A stretch of DNA of 64,000 bases from Actinophytocola algeriensis (GTDB lineage: Bacteria; Actinomycetota; Actinomycetes; Mycobacteriales; Pseudonocardiaceae). The stretch is from contig NZ_JACHJQ010000006.1 of NCBI RefSeq assembly GCF_014203735.1, positions 629,698 to 693,697 of the forward strand. Reading direction: 5' to 3'. The notes beneath the pieces are model-generated. The model did no database searches. It saw only the letters and a list, made by a program, of their open reading frames with translations, and was not told where the DNA came from. Shown here piece after piece: positions 14,663 to 23,338 of this stretch. The first letter of the stretch is position 1. Every line of letters begins with the position of its first letter. Both the position numbers and the translations under genes were made by a program.

Positions 14663-17169
14663 CGGGTCACCGCCGTCGGCATGCCGAGCGGCACCGGCTG
14701 GCCCCGCTCCTCGCGGAAGGAGATCGTCGGGTCCGGGGTGCCCGGCGCGTTCACGAACGACGTGAACCGCGCCAGCTTCGCCGGGTCGTCGAGCACGCCG
14801 GCCCACTCGTCCGCGTACGACTCGACGTGCTTGGCCATCGCCGCGTCGAGGTCCTCGCAGATGCCGAGGCTGTCGTCCACGATCACCGCCCGCAGGTGGT
14901 CGATGCCGCCGTCCAGGGACTCGACCCAGGCGGCGGTGCGCTGCAGCCGGTCGGCCGTGCGCACGTAGAACATGAGGAACCGGTCGATGTAGCGGAAGAG
15001 TTCCTCGGTGGTCACGTCGGACACGAACAGCTCCGCGTGCCTTGGCGTGAAGCCGCCGTTGCCGCCGACGTACAGGTTCCAGCCGTGCTCGGTCGCGATC
15101 ACGCCGAAGTCCTTCGACCTGGCCTCCGCGCACTCGCGCGCACACCCGGACACCGCCGACTTGATCTTGTGCGGCGCCCGCAGGCCCCGGTACCGCAGCT
15201 CCAGCTCGATCGCGAGCCGCACCGAGTCCTGCACGCCGTAGCGGCACCACGTGTCGCCGACGCACGATTTCACCGTGCGGAGCGCCTTCCCGTACGCGTG
15301 CCCGGACTCGAACCCGGCGTCGACGAGCCGCCGCCAGATCTCCGGCAGCTGGTCGACGGTCGCGCCGAACAGGTCGATCCGCTGCCCGCCGGTGATCTTG
15401 GTGTACAGCCCGAAGTCCTGGGCGACCTGGGCGATCACCATCAGCTTCTCTGGCGTGATCTCGCCGCCGGGGATGCGCGGGACGACCGAGTAGGTGCCGT
15501 TGCGCTGGATGTTCGCGAGGAAGTGGTCGTTGGTGTCCTGCAGTGCGGCCTGTTCGCCGTCGAGCACGTGCCCGTTGCCCAGCGACGCGAGCATCGACGC
15601 GACCGCGGGCTTGCAGATGTCGCAGCCGCTTCCGGTGCCGTACCGGGAAACCAGCTCGCTGAACGTGTGGATGCCGGTGGACCGCAGGATCTCGAACAGC
15701 TCGGCGCGCTTCTGCGGGAAGTGCTCGCACAGCGCGTTGGACTGCTCGACACCGGCCGCCGACAGGAGCTGCTTGAGCATCGGCACACACGAACCGCACG
15801 TGGTGCCCGCCTTGGTGCATGCTTTCAGCCCCGGCACGTCCGTGCAGCCTTCGGTGATCGCGCCGTTGATCGCGCCCTTCGTGACGGCGTTGCAGGAGCA
15901 GACCTGCGCCTCGTCCGGCAGCGCACCGATGCCGACCGCGGCCGCCCCGCCCGACGGGGCGATCATGGCGGCCGGGTCGCCCGGCAGGTCGCGGCCGACG
16001 AGCGGGCGCAGCAGCGGGTACTGCGCGGCGTCACCGACGAGCACACCGCCGAGCAGCGTCTTCGCGTCGTCGGAGACCACGAGCTTCTTGTAGGTGCCCG
16101 CGACGGCGTCGTTGAACACGACCTCGAGGGCGCCTTCCGTGCTCGCGTGCGCGTCACCGAAGCTCGCGACGTCCACCCCGAGCAGCTTCAGCTTCGTCGA
16201 CGTGTCACCGCTCGCGAACGTGGCCTGCCCACCGAGGAGCCGGTCGGCGACCACCTCGGCCATCGCATTGCCCGGCGCGACGAGCCCGTACACGGTGCCG
16301 TCGACGCACGCGCACTCGCCGATCGCGTAGATGTCCGGGTCGCTGGTGACGCAGTCGGTGCCCACGGCGACACCGCCGCGCTGCCCGACCGCGAGCCCGG
16401 CCGTGCGGGCCAGCTCGTCGCGGGGCCGCACCCCGGCGGAGAACACGACGAGGTCGACGTCCAGCTCGGTGCCGTTGCCGAGCTTGGCGAGCAGCCTGCC
16501 GCGGTCGGCCTCGATGGACTGGGTGCCGGTGCCGGGGTGCACCGTCACGTCGAGCCGTTCGATCAGCATGCGGAGCAGCCCGCCACCGCCGTCGTCGACC
16601 TGCAGCGGCATCAGCCGCGGCGCCAGCTCGACGACGTGTGGCGAGAGTCCCATGTCCCGCAAGGCCTTCGCCGCCTCCAGGCCGAGCAGGCCACCGCCGA
16701 CGACCAGCGCGGCACGCCGTCCCTGACCGGCCTTCTCGGCGGCGGCCCGGACAGAGGCGCGGATCGCGTCGAGGTCCTCGATGGTCCGGTAGACGTGGCA
16801 GCCGGGCAGGTCGTGGCCGGGTACCGGCGGCACGAACGGGTAGGAGCCGGTGGCGAGCACGAGCGCGTCGTAGTCCACGCACGCCCCGCCGCGGGTGAGG
16901 ACCTGCCGCGCTTCCCGGTCGATCGACACGACCGGGTCGCCGAGGTGGAGGTCGACCAGGTCGTCGCCATCGTAGGTGGCGCCGTCGAGCTGGAGCGCCA
17001 CGGGGTCCCAGGTGTCCACATAGGACGTCAAGGCGACGCGGTCGTAGGCGGGCCGGGACTCCTCGGCGAACACCGCCACCCGCCACTCACCGGTCAGGTC
17101 CTTCTCACGCAACGACTCGACGAGCCGGTGCCCGACGGGCCCGTTGCCGGCCACCACCAGTGTTCTCAT
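14659..17169 (-). CDS. nirB: Nitrite reductase (NADH) large subunit
   Basis: The 836-aa assimilatory nitrite reductase catalyses six-electron reduction of nitrite to ammonium. Order: FAD/NADH-binding region (VVAGNGPVGHRL; second dinucleotide motif VVGGGLLGLEAAKAL), BFD-like [2Fe-2S] domain (CSCNAVTKGAI, CGSCVPML), ferredoxin-type nitrite/sulfite reductase repeats, and the siroheme/[4Fe-4S] ligands CVGDTWCRYG and SGCARECAEA near the C-terminus. Length and order are standard. It lies between narK and nirD with a 3-bp gap to narK, in an operon that also supplies siroheme. Confidence 0.96.
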   Translation of the reverse strand: MRTLVVAGNGPVGHRLVESLREKDLTGEWRVAVFAEESRPAYDRVALTSYVDTWDPVALQLDGATYDGDDLVDLHLGDPVVSIDREARQVLTRGGACVDYDALVLATGSYPFVPPVPGHDLPGCHVYRTIEDLDAIRASVRAAAEKAGQGRRAALVVGGGLLGLEAAKALRDMGLSPHVVELAPRLMPLQVDDGGGGLLRMLIERLDVTVHPGTGTQSIEADRGRLLAKLGNGTELDVDLVVFSAGVRPRDELARTAGLAVGQRGGVAVGTDCVTSDPDIYAIGECACVDGTVYGLVAPGNAMAEVVADRLLGGQATFASGDTSTKLKLLGVDVASFGDAHASTEGALEVVFNDAVAGTYKKLVVSDDAKTLLGGVLVGDAAQYPLLRPLVGRDLPGDPAAMIAPSGGAAAVGIGALPDEAQVCSCNAVTKGAINGAITEGCTDVPGLKACTKAGTTCGSCVPMLKQLLSAAGVEQSNALCEHFPQKRAELFEILRSTGIHTFSELVSRYGTGSGCDICKPAVASMLASLGNGHVLDGEQAALQDTNDHFLANIQRNGTYSVVPRIPGGEITPEKLMVIAQVAQDFGLYTKITGGQRIDLFGATVDQLPEIWRRLVDAGFESGHAYGKALRTVKSCVGDTWCRYGVQDSVRLAIELELRYRGLRAPHKIKSAVSGCARECAEARSKDFGVIATEHGWNLYVGGNGGFTPRHAELFVSDVTTEELFRYIDRFLMFYVRTADRLQRTAAWVESLDGGIDHLRAVIVDDSLGICEDLDAAMAKHVESYADEWAGVLDDPAKLARFTSFVNAPGTPDPTISFREERGQPVPLGMPTAVTR

Positions 17170-17172
17170 GTG

Positions 17173-18696
17173 CTACACCCCCGCGTGCGCGAGGCTCGGG
17201 ACGCGGGTGACCGCGAAGCTCCTGCGCAGGTAGTAGAACCAGGTCATGAACGCGAACACGACGTAGGCGGCGAGGAACACGTACAGCGCGGAGGTCGACC
17301 AGTCGTCGCCCGCAGCCGCCACCGCCTGCTTCTCGGCGAGGGTCTCCGCGGCCGTCACCTTCGCGGTGACACCGAGGCTCGCCTGCCGGAAGATCACCTG
17401 GATGAGGAAGCCGCCGAACGCGCCGATCGCACCGGCGATGCCGATCACCGCGGCGGCCTCCCGCTTGAACTTCAACGCGGTCGCGGCCTTGTCGGTGCCC
17501 TTCTCGGCGACCTCCTTGCGGCCCAGCTCACCGAAGATCACCGGGATCATCCGGTACGTGGACCCGTTGCCCGCACCGGACAGCATGAAGATCACCATGT
17601 AGGAACCGAAGAACAACGCGAAGCTGTGCGCGTTGACGCCGACGATCGCGAGCGCGGTGAACACACCCATGCCGATGAAGCACCACAGCGTCACCCGCGC
17701 GCCGCCGATCCGGTCGGACAGCCAGCCACCGAACGGGCGCGCGACCGAGCCGATCAGCGCGCCGACGAACCCGAGACCCGCCAGGTAGGTGGCGATGAAC
17801 GGGTTCTGCGCCAGGAACTCCGGGAAGGTGTTCTTGATGACGAGCGGCAGCGCGAACGAGTAGCCGATGAACGAGCCGAACGTGCCGATGTAGAGGATCG
17901 ACATGATCCAGGTCTGCCCGTGCCGCAACGCGGACACATAGGACTTCGCGTCCGCGCGCGCGTGGGTGATGCTGTCCATGAAGAACCACGCGCACAGCGC
18001 GGCGACCACCACGAACGGTATCCAGATCAGCCCGGCGTAGGCGAGGTGCACCTCGTGCTGCGGCAGCTTCGCCGCGGCGGCCGGAACTCCGATGATCACC
18101 ACGAGCGGCACGACCAGCTGCACGACGGCGACCCCGAGGTTGCCACCGGCGGCGTTGAGACCGAGCGCGAAACCCTTCTTGCGCTCGGGGTAGAAGAACG
18201 AGATGTTGGCCATCGACGAGGAGAAGTTCCCGCCGCCGACACCCGCGGTGGCCGCGCAGGCCAGCAGCACCCAGAACTGCGTGTCGTGTGCCTGGCTCGC
18301 GAGCCACCCGCTCGGCACGAGCACCGCCAGCAGCAGCGCCGGGATCAGCAGCAGGCTCGCGCTGACCACCGTCCACAGGCGACCGCCGAAGCGCGGCACC
18401 GCGAACGTGTACGGGATCCGCAACGCGGACCCGATCAGGTTCGGCATGGCGGTCAGCCAGAACGTCTCCGACAGGGTCATGGGCAGCCCGGCGTTCGCCA
18501 GGTTGATCACGACCACCGACCACAGCACCCAGATGGCGAAGCCGAGGTGCTCGGCGAAGATGGAGAAGATCAGGTTCTTGCGGGCGATCCGTTTGCCGGT
18601 GGCTTCCCAGAACGCCTCGTCGTCGGGGTTCCAGTCGTCGATCCAGCGGCCCCTGCGGCGGGTGACAGCTGGCGTCGATTCGATCGTGGCGGTCAA
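17173..18696 (-). CDS. narK: Nitrate/nitrite MFS transporter (NarK family)
   Basis: The 507-aa protein of about 12 helices carries the NNP-family nitrate signature (GVGGGNFSSSMANISFFYP; later ARPFGGWLSDRIGGARVT and SGAGNGSTYRMIP). It imports nitrate and/or exports nitrite. The TTG at 18696 is chosen because AGGAG stands 8 nt before it and the protein then begins with TATIESTP; a longer ATG form at 18840 would overlap the upstream gene. It lies 22 bp after the FAD protein gene within the assimilation operon. Confidence 0.92.
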   Translation of the reverse strand: MTATIESTPAVTRRRGRWIDDWNPDDEAFWEATGKRIARKNLIFSIFAEHLGFAIWVLWSVVVINLANAGLPMTLSETFWLTAMPNLIGSALRIPYTFAVPRFGGRLWTVVSASLLLIPALLLAVLVPSGWLASQAHDTQFWVLLACAATAGVGGGNFSSSMANISFFYPERKKGFALGLNAAGGNLGVAVVQLVVPLVVIIGVPAAAAKLPQHEVHLAYAGLIWIPFVVVAALCAWFFMDSITHARADAKSYVSALRHGQTWIMSILYIGTFGSFIGYSFALPLVIKNTFPEFLAQNPFIATYLAGLGFVGALIGSVARPFGGWLSDRIGGARVTLWCFIGMGVFTALAIVGVNAHSFALFFGSYMVIFMLSGAGNGSTYRMIPVIFGELGRKEVAEKGTDKAATALKFKREAAAVIGIAGAIGAFGGFLIQVIFRQASLGVTAKVTAAETLAEKQAVAAAGDDWSTSALYVFLAAYVVFAFMTWFYYLRRSFAVTRVPSLAHAGV

Positions 18697-18718
18697 GTCG
18701 CGGTCTCCTCGGGAGGTT

Positions 18719-20161
18719 TCAGGCCGTGCCTTCATCGGCGGTGGCGAGCCAGTCGGCGATGGCGGTGACGGTGTCGCGGCAGCCGCCGCAGCCCGTGGTC
18801 GCGCGGGTCGACTGGGCGAGGCCTGCCACGCCGCGGGCACCGCCGCGCCAGGCCTTCACCAGCTGGCTCTTGCTGACGGTGTTGCAGCGGCACACCGTTG
18901 TCGCCGCCGGTAGGTCTGCCGGGCTGTGCGCGGCCGACGCACCGGGTGGAAGCGCGCGGCCGAGCAGGAGCGCGAGCCGGTCGGACGGCGCGGGGATCCC
19001 CCGGTCGTACAGCTGTGTGATCGCGGCGGCCGCGTCGGGCGCGCCGAGCAGGATGGCGCCGGACACGCGGTCGTCCCGCAGGACGAGCTTCGCGTACCGG
19101 CCACCTGCCGGGTCGGACAGGCACAGGACCTCGGCGTCCGGACTGTCCACGTCGGCGTGCACGTCGCCGAGCGCGGCGAGGTCGACGTCCTTGGCCTTCA
19201 ACCGGGTCACGACCGGCGTGCCGCGGTAGCGGGCGGCCGGGCGGGCGCCGGTGAGCAGGTCGGCGAGCACGGCGGCCTGCTCCCACGCGGGCTGCACGAG
19301 CCCGGAGATCGTGCCGGGGTGCTGCGCGCAGTCACCGATGGCGTGGACGCGGGGATCGTTCGTGCGCAACAGGTCGTCGACGACGATGCCGCGCTCGACG
19401 GCCAGGCCCGCGTCCTGCGCGAGCGTGGTCTCCGGGAGCACGCCCGCGGACACGACGACGAGGTCGGCGGGCACGTGGGTGCCGTCGTCGAGCTTGAGCC
19501 CGTCGCCGGGCACGAACCGGGCGGCCTTCACGTTCAGCCGCACCTCGATGCCGAGCGTCGCGAGCCGGGCCGCGAGCACCGCGCCCGCGCCGCGGTCGAG
19601 CTGGCGTTCCATCAGGTGGCCGACCGGGTGCACGACGGTGACGAGGTTGCCGCGGCTCGCCAGTCCCCTGGCGGCCTCGAGCCCCAGCAGCCCGCCACCG
19701 ACGACCGCGACCGGCGCACCGGGCCGGGACGCGGCGACGATCTGCTCGCAGTCGTCGAGGGTGCGGAACGCGACCGCGCCCGGCGCGGGCACGCCGTCGA
19801 CGACGAGACCCTCGGTCGGCGGGAGCCACGGGCGGCTGCCGGTGGCGAGCACCAGCGCGTCGTAGTCCACAGTGGACCCGTCGTCGACGGCAACCCGCCG
19901 CGCCGCGCGGTCGACGCCGGTGACCGCGGTGCCCAGGCGCAGGTCGATGTCGTGTTTGGCGGCCCAGTCGTCGTCGTGGAGCCGGACCATCTCCGGGGTC
20001 ATGCCGCCACCGACCACACTGGACAGCAGGATGCGGTTGTACGCGGGGTGCCGCTCGGCACCCAGCACGGTCACCGCGACGTTCTCGGTGTCGCGTCTGC
20101 GGATCTCCTCCGCGAGCCGGGCCCCGGCCATGCCGTACCCGACGATGACGATGCGCCTCAT
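18719..20161 (-). CDS. FAD-dependent oxidoreductase with BFD-like [2Fe-2S] tail (NasB/NirB N-terminal-like electron-transfer protein)
   Basis: The 480-aa protein resembles the N-terminal half of NirB. It has an FAD motif (IVIVGYGMAGARLAEEI), a second dinucleotide motif (VVGGGLLGLEAARGL), and a C-terminal BFD-like domain with four cysteines (VCRCNTVSK, TGCGGCRDTV). It lacks the siroheme reductase module. Start ATG 20161 overlaps the nasA stop (ATGA). The gene context makes it the likely NAD(P)H-to-nitrate-reductase electron-transfer subunit, analogous to NasB of Bacillus; this role is inferred. Confidence 0.88.
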   Translation of the reverse strand: MRRIVIVGYGMAGARLAEEIRRRDTENVAVTVLGAERHPAYNRILLSSVVGGGMTPEMVRLHDDDWAAKHDIDLRLGTAVTGVDRAARRVAVDDGSTVDYDALVLATGSRPWLPPTEGLVVDGVPAPGAVAFRTLDDCEQIVAASRPGAPVAVVGGGLLGLEAARGLASRGNLVTVVHPVGHLMERQLDRGAGAVLAARLATLGIEVRLNVKAARFVPGDGLKLDDGTHVPADLVVVSAGVLPETTLAQDAGLAVERGIVVDDLLRTNDPRVHAIGDCAQHPGTISGLVQPAWEQAAVLADLLTGARPAARYRGTPVVTRLKAKDVDLAALGDVHADVDSPDAEVLCLSDPAGGRYAKLVLRDDRVSGAILLGAPDAAAAITQLYDRGIPAPSDRLALLLGRALPPGASAAHSPADLPAATTVCRCNTVSKSQLVKAWRGGARGVAGLAQSTRATTGCGGCRDTVTAIADWLATADEGTA

Positions 20162-22203
20162 GACGTGGCCTCCAGTCGCACGGCGCACACCTTGAACTCG
20201 GGCATGCGGCTGGTCGGGTCCAGCGCTGGGTTGGTGAGCAGGTTCGCCCGCGCGTCGCCGGGGAAGTGGAACGGCAGGAACACGAGGTCGACGCGGATCG
20301 TGGGCACGCACCGCACCCGTGCCCGGACCGTGCCGCGCCGGGAGGTGACGTCGGCGAGGTCGCCGTCGACGACCCCGGCCCGCGCCGCGGTGTCGGGGTG
20401 CACCTCCACGTACAGCTCGGGCACGGCCGCCATCAGCTCCGGCACGAGGCGGGTCTGCGCGCCGGACTGGTAGTGCTGCAGCACCCGGCCCGTGGTGGCC
20501 TGCAACGGGAACTCGTCGTCCGGCGGCTCGGCGGGTCCACTGTGGTCGACCGTGGCGAACCGCGCCCGCCCGTCCGGGAAGGCGAACCCGTCGAGGAAGG
20601 CACGCGGCGTCCCCGGGTGGTCGGTCGAGGGCACGGGCCAGTGCAGTGCCTCCCCTGCCCGCAGCCGGTCGTAGGACACGCCTGCGTAGTCGGCGATCCC
20701 ACCCGCCGACGCCAGCCGCAGCTCGTCGAACACCTGCTCCGCCTCGACCGGGAACCGCTCCTCCGGCTGCCCGAGCCGGAACGCGAGACCACGCAGCACC
20801 TCCAGGTCGGTGCGCACCCCGGCGGGCGCGGTCACCGCCTTGCGCCGCAACAGGACCCGGCCCTCCAGGTTGGTCATGGTGCCGTCCTCCTCGGCCCACT
20901 GCGTGACCGGCAGAACCACGTCCGCGATGGCGGCGGTCTCGGACATGACCACGTCCGCCACCACCAGCAGGTCCACGTCGGACAGCCGGGCGGCGATCCG
21001 CGAGGCGTGCGGCGCGGACACGACCACGTTGCTGCCGAACACCAGCAGGCCCTTCGGCGCGGAGTCGAGCAGTTCGTACGCGGACCGGCCGGGACCGGGC
21101 AGGTCGTCCGGGTCGACACCCCACACAGCGGCCACGTGCGCGCGAGCGGCCGGGTCGTCGAGCTTGCGGTAGCCGGGGAGCTGGTCGGCCTTCTGCCCGT
21201 GCTCGCGGCCGCCCTGCCCGTTGCCCTGCCCGGTCAGGCAGCCGAACCCCGACCCCGGTGTGCCGGGCAGTCCCAGCGCGAGCGCGAGGTTGATCCAGGC
21301 GCTGACCATGTCGGCGCCACGTGCGTGCTGCTCGGTCCCCCGTGCGGTCAGCACGTACGCGTCGCCGGCCGCGGCCAGCATCGCGGCGGCGGCCCGCTGG
21401 TCCGCGGCGGCGACCCCGGTCACCCGTTCGGCCCGCTCCGGCCACCACGCCGCCGCGATCCGCCACACGTCGTCGAAGCCGGTGGTGCGGGTGGCGAGGT
21501 AGTCGTGGCGCAGGTGGCCGTCGGCGACCACCGCGTGCAGGATGCCCAGCGCCAGCGCGAGATCCGTGCCCGGCGCGGGCTGCAGGTGCAGCGTGGCCAG
21601 CTCGGCGGTGGCCGACCGGCGCGGGTCGACCACGATCAGCTCGGCGCCGCGGAGGTGCTGCACGAACGGCGGCATGGTCTCGGCCGGGTTGCCGCCGACC
21701 AGCAGCACGGCGTTCGCGTTCCGCAGGTCCTCGACCGGGAACGGCAGGCCGCGGTCCATCCCGAACGCTCTCGTCCCGGCGGCCGCGGCCGAGGACATGC
21801 AGAACCGTCCGTTGTAGTCGATCTGCGAGGTGCCGAGGGCGACGCGGGCGAACTTGCCGAGCAGGTAGGCCTTCTCGTTGGTGAGCCCACCGCCGCCGAA
21901 CACCGCGACGGCGTCCCGGCCGTGGCCGGCCTGCAGGTCGATGATCCGGTTCGCGACCAGGTCCAGGGCACGGTCCCAGCTCGCGGGCCGCAGCTCACCG
22001 TCCACCCTGACCAGTGGCGTGGTGAGACGGGACGGTGAGTCCAGCAGTGTGGCCGCGGTCCAGCCCTTCTGGCAGAGACCGCCTCGGTTGGTGGGGAAGT
22101 CACGGGGAGCGACGACGGTCCCGGTGAGACGCATACCGCACTGGAGAGCGCAGTACGGGCAGTGTGTGTCGGTGGTGCCGATCGTGGCCGCCACAGTCGT
22201 CAC
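20158..22203 (-). CDS. nasA: Assimilatory nitrate reductase, catalytic subunit (molybdopterin oxidoreductase)
   Basis: The 681-aa molybdopterin enzyme opens with [4Fe-4S] ligands CPYCALQCG and a later GGLCQKG. Family motifs follow: YNGRFCMSSAAAAG, LLVGGNPAETMPP, and a C-terminal molydopterin-dinucleotide-binding domain (FPLQATTGRVLQHYQSG). It reduces nitrate to nitrite in the cytoplasm; no Tat signal is present. GTG 22203 is preferred because AGGAGG lies seven bases before it, whereas the ATG at 22221 would place the Shine-Dalgarno inside the coding region. It is the first gene of the operon. Confidence 0.93.
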   Translation of the reverse strand: MTTVAATIGTTDTHCPYCALQCGMRLTGTVVAPRDFPTNRGGLCQKGWTAATLLDSPSRLTTPLVRVDGELRPASWDRALDLVANRIIDLQAGHGRDAVAVFGGGGLTNEKAYLLGKFARVALGTSQIDYNGRFCMSSAAAAGTRAFGMDRGLPFPVEDLRNANAVLLVGGNPAETMPPFVQHLRGAELIVVDPRRSATAELATLHLQPAPGTDLALALGILHAVVADGHLRHDYLATRTTGFDDVWRIAAAWWPERAERVTGVAAADQRAAAAMLAAAGDAYVLTARGTEQHARGADMVSAWINLALALGLPGTPGSGFGCLTGQGNGQGGREHGQKADQLPGYRKLDDPAARAHVAAVWGVDPDDLPGPGRSAYELLDSAPKGLLVFGSNVVVSAPHASRIAARLSDVDLLVVADVVMSETAAIADVVLPVTQWAEEDGTMTNLEGRVLLRRKAVTAPAGVRTDLEVLRGLAFRLGQPEERFPVEAEQVFDELRLASAGGIADYAGVSYDRLRAGEALHWPVPSTDHPGTPRAFLDGFAFPDGRARFATVDHSGPAEPPDDEFPLQATTGRVLQHYQSGAQTRLVPELMAAVPELYVEVHPDTAARAGVVDGDLADVTSRRGTVRARVRCVPTIRVDLVFLPFHFPGDARANLLTNPALDPTSRMPEFKVCAVRLEATS

Positions 22204-22210
22204 GCGCTGT

Positions 22211-22233
22211 CCTCCTCGCATCGGCTGAGGAGG
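22211..22233 (-). promoter_or_regulatory. Inverted repeat covering the nasA Shine-Dalgarno
   Basis: On the minus strand, CCTCCTC (22233-22227) can pair with GAGGAGG (22217-22211), which contains the nasA ribosome binding site, around a 9-nt loop. If the transcript starts upstream of 22233, the hairpin would hide the ribosome binding site. The transcription start is not known. Confidence 0.4.
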
Positions 22234-22286
22234 ACGCTAGGCAGCCCGTGTTACTCCCACGTTCGCGAATGTTTCAGGCGTGCGAC
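22234..22286 (-). promoter_or_regulatory. Candidate GlnR-type box and -10 for the nitrate operon
   Basis: Read on the minus strand, five-base half-sites recur every 11 bp: GTCGC (22286-22282), GAAAC (22275-22271), GAACG (22264-22260) and TAACA (22253-22249), each separated by six bases. This is the GlnR pattern (gTnAC-n6-GaAAC), though only the GAAAC half-site is perfect. A TAGCGT -10-like hexamer is at 22239-22234, about 31 bp before the nasA start. GlnR control of nitrate assimilation is well known in actinomycetes; here it is inferred. Confidence 0.45.
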
Positions 22287-22298
22287 ATTGCGCCAGCC

Positions 22299-23249
22299 TC
22301 AGGAGCCCGGAGGCGGTGAGGTCCACGCGGTTTCCGGTGGGAGCGCCACGCCCGACCGGCTGGCCTCGGTGATGGCGTCGCGGAACGCCGTCGCGGCTGG
22401 TGACAGCGGCCGGTGCGGCACCCGGACCACCGCGATGCGGCGTTCGGTCCTCGGGTCGCCGAGCGGCCGGTGGTCCAGCCCGGCGAACCCGACGAGCGGC
22501 AGCACCAGCCCCGGCACCGCCGACACCCCGAGTCCCGCCGCGACCAACCCGGCGACGGCGCTGATGTTGCGCGCCTCGATCGCGTTGTGCGGTCGTCGGC
22601 CGGACTGTCCGAGCGCGCGGTCCAGGTGCTGGCGGATGCTCGTCGTGCGGTCGAACGCGATGAACGCCTCCCCCGCCAGCTGCGCCCACGAGACCTCGGT
22701 GCAGTCGGCGAACGCGTGCCCTGGCGGGAACACGCAGCAGAACCGGTCGGTCGCGACCGGCGTGACGTGCAGGTCGTCGATCGGGTCGGTGGTCGCGGAC
22801 ACCACGGTGACGGCGAAGTCGACGACACCCGACCGCACCCGGTCGAGCACCTCGACGGCGAGTGCGTCCTCGATGGACAGCAGCACGTCCGGGTGCTCGC
22901 GCTGGTAGGCGGACACGATCGCGGGCAGCAGGATCGCGGCGAGCGACGGCAGCGTGGCGACCCGCACCCGACCGCGCTGCCCGTCGAGGAACCCGGCGAA
23001 GTGCCGCAGGTTCGCGTCGAACGTGGCCACGGTGGACCGTGCGATCGCGACGAACTCCCGGCCCTCCGCGGTCGGTTCGAGCCTGCGCGTGGTGCGGTCG
23101 AACAACGCGACGCCGAGCCTGCGCTCGACCTCGAGAACCGTCCGCGACAGCGACGACTGCGCGACCAGCAGCGCTCCGGCTGCGGTCGTGAAGCTGCCCG
23201 CGTCGTGCACCGCGACCACGACGCGCAGCTGCTGGACGGTCAGATCCAT
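22299..23249 (-). CDS. LysR family transcriptional regulator
   Basis: The 316-aa protein has an N-terminal LysR helix-turn-helix (QLRVVVAVHDAGSFTTAAG then QSSLSRTVLEVERRLGVALF) and a LysR-substrate domain (RVRVATLPSLAAILLPAIV). ATG 23249 gives the canonical MDLTVQQLRVVV start; an ATG two codons earlier is possible. It is divergent from the CitMHS transporter gene, so it most likely responds to the organic acid handled by that operon. Control of the downstream nitrate genes is less likely. Confidence 0.9.
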   Translation of the reverse strand: MDLTVQQLRVVVAVHDAGSFTTAAGALLVAQSSLSRTVLEVERRLGVALFDRTTRRLEPTAEGREFVAIARSTVATFDANLRHFAGFLDGQRGRVRVATLPSLAAILLPAIVSAYQREHPDVLLSIEDALAVEVLDRVRSGVVDFAVTVVSATTDPIDDLHVTPVATDRFCCVFPPGHAFADCTEVSWAQLAGEAFIAFDRTTSIRQHLDRALGQSGRRPHNAIEARNISAVAGLVAAGLGVSAVPGLVLPLVGFAGLDHRPLGDPRTERRIAVVRVPHRPLSPAATAFRDAITEASRSGVALPPETAWTSPPPGS

Positions 23250-23258
23250 GCGCACAAT

Positions 23259-23283
23259 GCATCAATCTATCGAATACTGATGC
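23259..23283. promoter_or_regulatory. LysR-type operator between lysR and citMHS
   Basis: An A/T-rich island contains GCATCA (23259-23264) and its inverse TGATGC (23278-23283) around a 13-bp centre. The arms extend imperfectly inward (ATCAAT ... ATACTGAT), giving a T-N11-A-like LysR binding site 10 bp from the lysR start and 56 bp from the transporter start. Confidence 0.6.
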
Positions 23284-23338
23284 TTGATCGCGATAGGCGA
23301 TGCCGGGATGGTGTGGTCACGATCGCAGGAGGTCAACG

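Noticed and set aside
15295-15330. tRNA-like GGTTCGAGTC segment on the minus strand
   Set aside because: Lies inside nirB in a conserved coding region and no cloverleaf arms are found.
14530-18768. 1412-codon plus-strand open frame
   Set aside because: Shadow of nirB/narK and neighbours on the opposite strand; composition is Arg/Gly/His-rich with no domain.
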